Both the position numbers and the translations under genes were made by a program. The notes beneath the pieces were generated by a model. The model had not been told where the DNA came from. It saw only the letters and a program-made list of their open reading frames with translations, and did no database searches. A DNA stretch of 5,094 nucleotides, taken from positions 1-5,094 of the forward strand of contig JAGHBQ010000187.1 of the NCBI GenBank assembly GCA_021160945.1, in the 5' to 3' direction. Below, piece after piece: positions 1-4,875 of this stretch. Numbering within the stretch: position 1 is the first letter of the stretch; every line of letters starts with the position of its first letter. This stretch comes from Thermoplasmata archaeon. GTDB taxonomy: Archaea > Thermoplasmatota > Thermoplasmata > Thermoplasmatales > Aciduliprofundaceae.

Positions 1-391
1 AATACATGGAGTGAGTGTAAGAAGGATACAGCAAATAATAAAGACCGTGGCCCGCAATTCTATTCAAACAGAGGCAGTAAATCTCAATTTCAGGAGTATT
101 TAGAGATGCAGAAAATAAAGCATGTTGTTTCAAGAAAGAACAATCCGCAGACAAATGGCAAGGTGGAGAGATTCTGGCTTGAATACGCTCACCATAGATG
201 GAGATTCTCCTCCATCCATGAATTCTTGGAATGGTATAATCACAGAATTCACGGCTCTTCATGACTCGAAATCGGGGGAGAATCCTCACAATGCATTCAT
301 TCGCAAAGCACCTCCTGAATCGCTCCTGGGTATATTTCCCCCTATCTTCAATCACATTGCTCAGGGAGGTGATAACCATGCCTTCTTATAA
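1..391 (+). pseudogene. Decayed DDE transposase (integrase core), C-terminal part
   Basis: This is the remnant of an insertion-sequence transposase with an rve-type catalytic core, IS481/IS3-like. Frame 1 from about position 43 reads DRGPQFYSN, then VVSRKNNPQTNGKVERFW, then EWYNHRIHG. This gives a catalytic-type Asp (43-45) and Glu (166-168) separated by 40 residues, a little more than the usual DD35E spacing. At about 253 the reading must jump to frame 2, which continues ALHDSKSGENPHNAFIRK and APPESLLGIF, the family's usual C-terminal end, with the stop at 389-391. Staying in frame 1 meets TGA at 262-264. A loss of two bases at about 253-254 explains the break. Positions 2-43 read in frame 2 as IHGVSVRRIQQIIK, which resembles the N-terminal helix-turn-helix of such transposases. 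The central part, with the first catalytic Asp, therefore seems deleted. The copy is very unlikely to be active. The 5' end lies outside the window. The family level is secure; the exact IS family is a guess. Confidence 0.8.
365..373 (+). promoter_or_regulatory. Strong Shine-Dalgarno sequence before a 28-codon ORF (378-464)
   Basis: GGAGGTGAT is a nine-base match to the complement of the archaeal 16S 3' end (anti-SD AUCACCUCC). It stands four bases before an ATG at 378-380. That ATG opens a 28-codon frame ending in TGA at 462-464, with a basic, unrecognised product starting MPSYKRKN. The SD lies inside the last codons of the transposase remnant (Gln-Gly-Gly-Asp-Asn-His), so it may be chance coding sequence, a relict start of a disrupted gene, or a real small ORF. 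The frame also runs through the TATA box of the next gene, which argues against it being an established gene. Confidence 0.4.
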
Positions 392-439
392 GCGAAAAAA
401 TATCCATACTCTACACAAGACAGTTCTTTTGGGAAAAAA

Positions 440-448
440 ATTTATAGT
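440..448 (+). promoter_or_regulatory. TATA-type promoter of the COG1395 regulator operon
   Basis: An A-run (434-440) followed by TTTATAGT at 441-448 fits an archaeal BRE/TATA element. Its centre lies about 26-28 bp before the ATG at 472, so transcription would begin at or just before the start codon. This predicts a leaderless or nearly leaderless mRNA. The surrounding AT-richness makes the exact box uncertain. Confidence 0.5.
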
Positions 449-471
449 AATAAAATTTATTTGAAATTGAA

Positions 472-1416
472 ATGGAGAAGGAGAGAATGCTTAAAGAAAT
501 ACGCGCGATTCTAAGAAAGAGTGGTTTTGAGATAGGTGAGCCTATATTTAAGAGCATAAGCTTTGATATTATAGCCAAAAGGGACGAGCTTGTGCTAATT
601 CTCAAGAGTCTCATAAATATAGATGCCCTGAGAAACGAAGTTGCTCGAGAGCTGAAGATTCTGGGAAAGGAGCTCAATGCCTCACCCCTTATCATTGGGG
701 AAAAAAGTGCTCTGGGACCAATTCTAGATGGTGTGATTTATTCCAGGCACGGAATTCCAATAGTTTCTTTGGGCACCTTTAGGGATTTCATTCTTGAGAA
801 TATAAATCCTCTTGTATATGCATCCCCTGGAGGACTGTATGTTAAGCTCAACGGAGAGCTTCTGAGAAAAATGAGGGAGGAAAGAGGAATTTCTCTTGGT
901 CATCTTGCGAGAATTGCGGGAGTATCTCGCAAAGCCATACAGCTCTACGAGGAGGGTATGAGTGCGGTGGTGGATATAGCCCTTAAGCTTGAAGAGTATC
1001 TGGGTGAGGAACTCATACAACCCCTTGATATTCTCAGTTTTGAAAAGCTTGATGAAGAGAGATATCCCTTAGAGATGATAAGAGGAAGAAGTCAAGAGCT
1101 AGAAGAGATATATAGAAAGCTTATGAGCATAGGATATGAGGTGTACCTTACCCTTAAATGTCCCTTTGAGGCGCTGAGTAAGGACGAAAGTGATGTATTT
1201 TTAACTGGAATTACCAGGGATAATACCAGCATAAGATACAAGGCCCTGAATTTCCGGATTCTCCGTAGAATTCTAGAAAAGGATGCTTTCATTGTGGTTA
1301 ATCATATAAAGCGGGAGGAAATCGAGGGGATACCCCTCATAGGAAAGGATGAACTCATGGAGATAGAGAGAAGAGAAGAGATAAAGAAAATTGTGAGAGA
1401 GCGGAGTGCAATATGA
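472..1416 (+). CDS. Archaeal HTH-type transcriptional regulator, COG1395 family
   Basis: The 314-residue protein matches the layout of the conserved archaeal COG1395 putative regulators. An N-terminal domain (1-110) is followed by the family-typical PGGLYVKLNGE stretch, a Cro/C1-type (HTH_3) helix-turn-helix at about 128-183, and a C-terminal domain of about 125 residues. Within the HTH, ISLGHLARIAGVSRKAIQLYEEG spans about 140-162, with V151-S152-R153 at the recognition helix and the usual YE.G end. The N-terminal segment FDIIAKRDELVLILK (31-45) recalls a PD-(D/E)xK nuclease-like fold in which the Glu of ExK is replaced by Ile; this is speculative. The targets of the family are not known to me. 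The start at 472 fits a leaderless transcript from the TATA box at 441-448. An alternative ATG at 487 has GGAG-type sequence just upstream and would remove five residues. The stop overlaps the next ATG (ATGA at 1413), so the two genes are translationally coupled. Confidence 0.85.
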   Translation: MEKERMLKEIRAILRKSGFEIGEPIFKSISFDIIAKRDELVLILKSLINIDALRNEVARELKILGKELNASPLIIGEKSALGPILDGVIYSRHGIPIVSLGTFRDFILENINPLVYASPGGLYVKLNGELLRKMREERGISLGHLARIAGVSRKAIQLYEEGMSAVVDIALKLEEYLGEELIQPLDILSFEKLDEERYPLEMIRGRSQELEEIYRKLMSIGYEVYLTLKCPFEALSKDESDVFLTGITRDNTSIRYKALNFRILRRILEKDAFIVVNHIKREEIEGIPLIGKDELMEIERREEIKKIVRERSAI

Positions 1417-2057
1417 TCAGAAGAATTTTTAAGCAAACGCTCAATGGAAAGGAGATTCTTTTTTTCGGCACCATTAAGGGTCTTGTAAAGGAGAGAAAAT
1501 TACTGAGAGAACTAGTGATAGATTTCAAACCAGAACTTCTGCTCCTGGGAATTTCTCCTGAAGAATTAAAAGGCTTATATTCCTATCTTCAAGACCCCTT
1601 TGAAATACAACCAGATGGATATGAAATCATATACGGGCTTAAGCTTAAAGAATTTGGAGAAGTAGGGCTTCCCGTGCCCACATATCTGGAAGCTTTTGCC
1701 ATTTCTAAAGAAAACGGAATAGAGATGATTCCTCTGGATATGCCTGAGGAACTATATAGTAGAGTATATCTCAAAAAAGTGGAATTCTATCATCTATTGC
1801 TCTTGAACTTAAGGAAGAAAAAAATATGGAAAAAGAAATTCGATGCAAGGACTCCAGAAGAATTCGTTTTGAAATGGGATAAAGAAGTGAATAAGCTCAA
1901 ACCCTTCCGAGAAATAGAGAATGAGAGAGAGAGGTATATGGCTAAGAAGATCAAGGAGCTTTTAAAAGAAAGAAAGGAAAAAAAATTGCTTGCAGTAATT
2001 GAGCTAGAAAGACTTTATGGAGTTCTTGACAGCCTGAATCTCTTACATACTATATAA
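1413..2057 (+). CDS. Divergent TraB/ChaN (TIKI-like) superfamily protein, probably non-catalytic
   Basis: This is a 214-residue soluble protein with no signal peptide or membrane segment. I recognise it only at the fold level. The strand ILFFGTIKG (15-23), then FKPELLLLGISPEEL (38-52), then GIEMIPLDMPEE, and the end RERYMAKKIKELL (172-184) followed by LAVIELERLYGV (193-204) follow the order seen in TraB/PrgY and ChaN-like proteins. In those families the comparable motifs are GTxH, an acidic residue after the second strand, RxxxM and GAGHxxGI. Here the His of GTxH is Lys22, the acidic position is Gly/Ile, and GAGH is replaced by ELER; only RxxxM-like R172-M176 persists. A lost metal site is therefore likely if the assignment holds. 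The ATG overlaps the upstream stop as ATGA and has GGAG at 1403-1406, six bases before. Its last 43 bases overlap the 3' end of the convergent rlmE gene. The real function is unknown. Confidence 0.75.
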   Translation: MIRRIFKQTLNGKEILFFGTIKGLVKERKLLRELVIDFKPELLLLGISPEELKGLYSYLQDPFEIQPDGYEIIYGLKLKEFGEVGLPVPTYLEAFAISKENGIEMIPLDMPEELYSRVYLKKVEFYHLLLLNLRKKKIWKKKFDARTPEEFVLKWDKEVNKLKPFREIENERERYMAKKIKELLKERKEKKLLAVIELERLYGVLDSLNLLHTI

Positions 2058-2599
2058 ATCTCTGAGCTCTTTGGAGAAGATGCCCTTGGCTTATGGGGTT
2101 TAACAAGTTCAAAGAACTTTTCACACTTTCTTTTGAAAGCGTTTTCCATATCCCCCCTAAAAATCTTTGTAACAAAGTGTCCTCTATCTTTCAATACTTC
2201 AACTGCAATTTCAAGCGATCTTTCTGCAAGCTCTATGGAGCGGGCATGATCCCATGACGATACTCCAGAAATCTTGGGAGACATATCCGAGAGAACCGCA
2301 TGGAAGGGTGCATAATTCTTAAGAACATCTATTATGTCCTCATCAAAAACATTTTTTTTGAGATATATAACATTCTCTATTTTCACAGGCTTAATATCCA
2401 CAGCCACAACAGTACCATTGGAGCCCACAATCTCTCTTGCAACCTGAGACCATCCACCGGGAGCAGCACCTAAATCAAGAACCCTATATCCCTTTTTTAG
2501 AATGTAAAATCTTTCATTTATCTGAAGAAGTTTGAAAGAGGCCCGGCTTTTATAGCCAAGCCTCTTAGCCTCCCAGTAATAGCGATCCTGGATTTTCAA
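2015..2599 (-). CDS. rlmE: 23S rRNA (uridine-2'-O)-methyltransferase RlmE/FtsJ
   Basis: This 194-residue SAM-dependent Rossmann-fold methyltransferase is expected to methylate the ribose of the A-loop uridine (U2552 in E. coli numbering) on the large ribosomal subunit. The RrmJ/FtsJ signature is complete. YKSRASFKL (16-24) contains catalytic K23, the SAM motif LDLGAAPGGWSQ lies at 41-52, VVAVDI at 64-69, LSDMSP at 103-108 with D105, TKIF with K145, and SSEIYIVC with E180. This gives the full K-D-K-E tetrad. The length is slightly shorter than E. coli RlmE because the N-terminal extension is absent; no TRAM domain is present. The start is TTG at 2599-2597, overlapping the gcvH stop as TTGA. 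A GAGG at 2610-2607 sits seven bases upstream, and no early ATG exists in frame. Translation is thus probably coupled to gcvH. The last 14 codons overlap the convergent TraB-like gene, beyond the catalytic Glu. Confidence 0.95.
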   Translation of the reverse strand: MKIQDRYYWEAKRLGYKSRASFKLLQINERFYILKKGYRVLDLGAAPGGWSQVAREIVGSNGTVVAVDIKPVKIENVIYLKKNVFDEDIIDVLKNYAPFHAVLSDMSPKISGVSSWDHARSIELAERSLEIAVEVLKDRGHFVTKIFRGDMENAFKRKCEKFFELVKPHKPRASSPKSSEIYIVCKRFRLSRTP

Positions 2600-2976
2600 C
2601 TTTCTTCCTCTACTACCTTCTTGTATTCTTCTGGACCAAGAAGTTCATCAAGCTCCTTGGGATTATTCATCTCTATTTCTACAAGCCAGTTCTCGTAGGG
2701 ATCCTGATTTAAAACCTCAGGCTGATCAATGACATTCTGATTCACCGCAATTACTTTTCCTGAAACGGGAGAATATATATCACTTGCAGCCTTAACAGAT
2801 TCTATAACACCAAGGGGATCTCCCTTATTAATTTCTGTGCCAACCTCCGGAAGTTCAACATACACTATGTCATGCAGTTGTTCCTGAGCATGGTATGTTA
2901 TTCCCATTTTAACCTTGCCATCTTCAATCTTAACCCACTCATGAGTTTTCGTGTATTTCAAATTCTCCGGAATCAT
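2596..2976 (-). CDS. gcvH: Glycine cleavage system H protein (lipoyl carrier)
   Basis: This lipoyl-domain protein carries the aminomethyl intermediate between the P, T and L components of the glycine cleavage system. The family pattern is clear: YTKTHEWVK near the N-terminus, MGIT.HAQEQLHDIVYVELPEVG, then GVIESVKAASDIYSPVSG with the lipoylated lysine in ESVKA, and the C-terminal NQDPYENWLVEIE. The length of 126 residues is normal for GcvH. I place the start at the ATG at 2976-2974 because AGGTGAT (2987-2981) lies four bases upstream and pairs well with the anti-SD. An in-frame GTG at 2985-2983 would add three residues but sits inside that SD. With the GTG start the lipoyl lysine is K65; with the ATG it is K62. 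No other glycine cleavage or lipoate gene lies in the window. Downstream rlmE starts within its stop codon (TTGA). The ligase gene ends 69 bp upstream. Confidence 0.96.
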   Translation of the reverse strand: MIPENLKYTKTHEWVKIEDGKVKMGITYHAQEQLHDIVYVELPEVGTEINKGDPLGVIESVKAASDIYSPVSGKVIAVNQNVIDQPEVLNQDPYENWLVEIEMNNPKELDELLGPEEYKKVVEEES

Positions 2977-2980
2977 TCCT

Positions 2981-2987
2981 ATCACCT
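2981..2987 (-). promoter_or_regulatory. Shine-Dalgarno that decides the gcvH start
   Basis: Read on the minus strand, AGGTGAT pairs with the 16S anti-SD (AUCACCU) four bases before the ATG at 2976. The upstream in-frame GTG (2985-2983) lies inside this element, so it is an unlikely start. Confidence 0.7.
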
Positions 2988-3008
2988 TCTGAAGGATAAT
3001 AATGTTGA

Positions 3009-3020
3009 AGATAAAAAATC
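3009..3020 (-). promoter_or_regulatory. T-rich element between ligase and gcvH: possible TATA box or terminator
   Basis: On the minus strand GATTTTTTATCT lies in the 69-bp gap between the ligase stop (3046) and the gcvH start (2976). TTTTTATC is about 26 bp before a possible transcript start near 2988, which would give gcvH-rlmE their own promoter with a short leader containing the SD. The same T-run could instead act as an archaeal oligo-T terminator for the Ku-ligase transcript. Sequence alone does not separate the two. Confidence 0.3.
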
Positions 3021-3045
3021 TTTGCTTTCTCTCCTGAGAAATTTT

Positions 3046-3972
3046 TCATTTCTGTAATTCTTCAACTTTGCAGTCTTTCGGATTTTTATCCCAGCGCACC
3101 CTTTTGAAAGAGGGCGCCCTTAATTTTTTATCTTCAGTAACTTCAAGATACTGTACTTCGCATACCATATTTGGCTTTACCCATATAACTTCATAGTTCG
3201 GTGGATTTATCACATTCACCTTATCTCTTTCGAAGTGAGAGAGCAGATATCTTGAGATGCTTTCGTCAAATCCGGTACCCACCTTTCCAACGAATCGAAG
3301 ATTTTCTCCTTCATAAAGGGCCAGAAGAAGAGCACCAAAGGTCTCTTCTCTTTTCCCTTTCCCGGGCGTATATCCCACAGTTACTGCATCCACTGTTTTA
3401 AAATACTTTATCTTTAACCAATCATCATAACGGCCTTCCCTATATCTAGAATCTTTTCTTTTTGCCATTATTCCTTCAATGTTTAATTTTTTTACTATCT
3501 CCCAGAGTTTCTCTCCGTTTTCCATATATGGAATTATCTGTATTCTCTCATTTTCACGCATTACCTCTTTAAGTATACTCTTCCTTTCCATAAGATCCAA
3601 ATCCCTCAGGTTCTCTCCATCTTTCTCCAGAATATCAAAAACCACATAGGTGGCAGGATAAATTTCCGCCCTGATTTTAATATCCTTGGAAGATTCTGTA
3701 AGATCCCGCAATTGTAAAAGATGAAAATCTGGAAGACCCTGAGAATTGTATACTATGATCTCTCCATCCAAAATGCATTTTTCACATTTTATATACTCAC
3801 TCAAATTCAACTCTGGGTATCTCCTAGTTATGTTATAACCTCTTCTATTTACGAATCTTATCTCCGCTCCATCTTTGATGAGAATTGCTCGAGTGCCATC
3901 GAGTTTTGGTTCAAATATGTACTCTCTATTCTTCAATATGCTAGTATCACCCATTTTGGCAAGCATGAACAT
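3046..3972 (-). CDS. LigD-type ATP-dependent DNA ligase, stand-alone (NHEJ)
   Basis: This nucleotidyltransferase-type DNA ligase should seal breaks held by Ku. It is about 308 residues long, the size of the ligase domain alone of bacterial LigD, with no polymerase or phosphoesterase domain attached. Numbering from the longer GTG start (subtract 4 for the ATG), the motifs are: I, EPKLDGTRA, with adenylated K27; Ia, NRRGYNIT at 46-53; III, LDGE at 72-75; IIIa, YVVFDIL at 113-119; IV, EGIMAK at 170-175; V, WLKIK at 189-193. The OB-fold ends in the LigD-like RAPSFKRVRWDK (289-300), motif VI. All catalytic motifs are intact. I chose the ATG at 3972-3970, one base after the Ku stop, with GGAG at 3980-3977 upstream. 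The GTG at 3984 overlaps Ku by 11 bp and remains possible, as does an ATG at 3966. The tight junction with Ku indicates co-expression. It is distinct from the replicative archaeal Lig1, which is much longer. Confidence 0.93.
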   Translation of the reverse strand: MFMLAKMGDTSILKNREYIFEPKLDGTRAILIKDGAEIRFVNRRGYNITRRYPELNLSEYIKCEKCILDGEIIVYNSQGLPDFHLLQLRDLTESSKDIKIRAEIYPATYVVFDILEKDGENLRDLDLMERKSILKEVMRENERIQIIPYMENGEKLWEIVKKLNIEGIMAKRKDSRYREGRYDDWLKIKYFKTVDAVTVGYTPGKGKREETFGALLLALYEGENLRFVGKVGTGFDESISRYLLSHFERDKVNVINPPNYEVIWVKPNMVCEVQYLEVTEDKKLRAPSFKRVRWDKNPKDCKVEELQK

Positions 3973-3973
3973 T

Positions 3974-4729
3974 TTACTCCACACTCGCCTTAAGTAGTTC
4001 TATCAAATTCTTCTTCTCGGTTTTCTTTTCTTCAATTTTTACCTCCATCAACTCTCCTCTAGCTTTGGCTTTAATAGCCTCTATAAGTTTTTCGGTGTAT
4101 TCATCTTTGAATTCATCTATTTTGAAATCTCTATAAAGCTTATTTATAAGTACCTTAGCAAGCTCGATTTCCTCATCCCCTAACTCTGGTGGACTTTTGA
4201 GAATCTCAAATGCATCCAGATCTCTCACCTCATCTTTATAATGCAATGTTTCAAGAATAAGTGCACTTCTATATGGAATAATAGCACCAATATATTCTTT
4301 ATTTCTCATCACAAATTTCCCAATGGCCGCTTTGTTGGTGATATCCAAGACATATTGAAGGAGAAAATAGGCATCTACACCACCACTTTCTGGAATAACA
4401 TAATATACCTTATCCCTGAGAATTTCATCTATGGAATCTCTGTCCACAAATTCTACAATTTTTATCTCGTCAGTTTTCTTTGGGATATACCTTTTAATCT
4501 CCTCTTCCTCAACGATCACAAACTTTCCCTTCTCAATTTCATATCCAAGCACAACCTCACTATTATCCAAGTCACCATGATTGGGACAGTATTTCTTCAT
4601 CTTAATAGGTGTGTTACATTTCGAACATAACTGTCTAAATTTTACACCTCTACTTTCAGCTGTACTGTATATCTTGACAGGTATATTTACCAAACCAAAA
4701 CTTATTGATCCTTTCCACAGAGCCCTCAT
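3974..4729 (-). CDS. ku: Ku DNA end-binding protein, bacterial/archaeal homodimeric type
   Basis: Ku forms a homodimeric ring that threads onto double-strand break ends and recruits the NHEJ ligase. The 251-residue protein begins with the family hallmark WKGSISFGLVNIPVKIY (5-21). It continues with VVLGYEIEKGKFV, the IVEFVD segment, the core KVYYVIPESGGVDAYFLL, KAAIGKFVMRNKEYIGAI and ILETLHYKDEVR, and a helical region typical of the Ku core. A Cys2-Cys-His cluster (C35, C38, C48, H51) lies in the early beta-barrel and could bind zinc. The C-terminus is short and lysine-rich, ending exactly in NLIELLKASVE, which resembles the conserved minimal C-terminal motif of bacterial Ku proteins; long basic extensions are absent. 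The ATG at 4729 sits 22 bp below a TATA box, so the mRNA is probably leaderless. The ligase starts one base after its stop (or overlaps it), which supports a joint end-joining role. Confidence 0.95.
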   Translation of the reverse strand: MRALWKGSISFGLVNIPVKIYSTAESRGVKFRQLCSKCNTPIKMKKYCPNHGDLDNSEVVLGYEIEKGKFVIVEEEEIKRYIPKKTDEIKIVEFVDRDSIDEILRDKVYYVIPESGGVDAYFLLQYVLDITNKAAIGKFVMRNKEYIGAIIPYRSALILETLHYKDEVRDLDAFEILKSPPELGDEEIELAKVLINKLYRDFKIDEFKDEYTEKLIEAIKAKARGELMEVKIEEKKTEKKNLIELLKASVE

Positions 4730-4750
4730 AGATTTATTTATTCTTTCTCA

Positions 4751-4766
4751 AATATTTAAACCTTTT
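4751..4766 (-). promoter_or_regulatory. BRE/TATA promoter of the Ku-ligase unit
   Basis: On the minus strand AAAAAGG (BRE-like) runs into TTTAAATATT (4760-4751). The box centre is about 26 bp before position 4730, immediately upstream of the Ku ATG at 4729, so a leaderless transcript is predicted. Confidence 0.6.
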
Positions 4767-4801
4767 TCATAGATCTTTGAAATATTTTAAGCCCATATAA
4801 C

Positions 4802-4811
4802 TGAATATTCA
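4802..4811. repeat. Palindrome TGAATATTCA in the divergent promoter region
   Basis: This perfect 10-bp palindrome lies between the Ku promoter and the promoter of the gene at 4876. Two further copies of the related self-complementary octamer AAATATTT occur at 4750-4757 (on the Ku TATA box) and 4780-4787, exactly 30 bp apart. They could be operator sites, but short AT palindromes are frequent in AT-rich archaeal intergenic DNA. Apart from these and the two promoters, I see nothing else in the 146-bp gap 4730-4875. Confidence 0.3.
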
Positions 4812-4830
4812 AATTGGAATAAAAAGGATA

Positions 4831-4845
4831 GAAACCTTTAAGTAA
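4831..4845 (+). promoter_or_regulatory. BRE/TATA promoter of the gene at 4876
   Basis: GAAACC (BRE-like) followed by TTTAAGTAA (4837-4845) lies about 36 bp before the ATG at 4876. The predicted transcript start is near 4865, leaving a leader of about 10 bases. A second, weaker TTTAAG at 4855-4860 is too close to the ATG to serve unless initiation occurs inside the gene. Confidence 0.5.
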
Positions 4846-4875
4846 AATGAACCGTTTAAGTTCCCGGGTGGCAGG

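Noticed and set aside
411..695. 94-codon minus-strand frame antisense to the start of the COG1395 gene
   Set aside because: Its Ser/Ile/Leu-rich product lacks any recognisable motif and covers the promoter and N-terminus of a well-supported gene; it is a shadow frame.
724..1020. 98-codon minus-strand frame opposite the HTH domain
   Set aside because: It lies entirely inside the COG1395 coding region on the other strand, and its product shows no family features.
2015..2057. Dedicated terminator hairpin between the convergent genes
   Set aside because: The genes overlap and I found no GC-rich hairpin followed by a T-run there.
3046..3984. Full three-domain LigD
   Set aside because: Only the ligase core and OB-fold are present; there is no polymerase or phosphoesterase motif in the chain or in adjacent frames.
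3046..3984. Replicative archaeal DNA ligase (Lig1)
   Set aside because: The protein is about half the usual length, lacks the N-terminal DNA-binding domain, and ends in a LigD-like motif.
4241..4630. 129-codon plus-strand frame antisense to Ku
   Set aside because: It is rich in Phe/Asn/Ile as expected for the complement of a Lys/Glu-rich gene, and the Ku frame is unmistakable.
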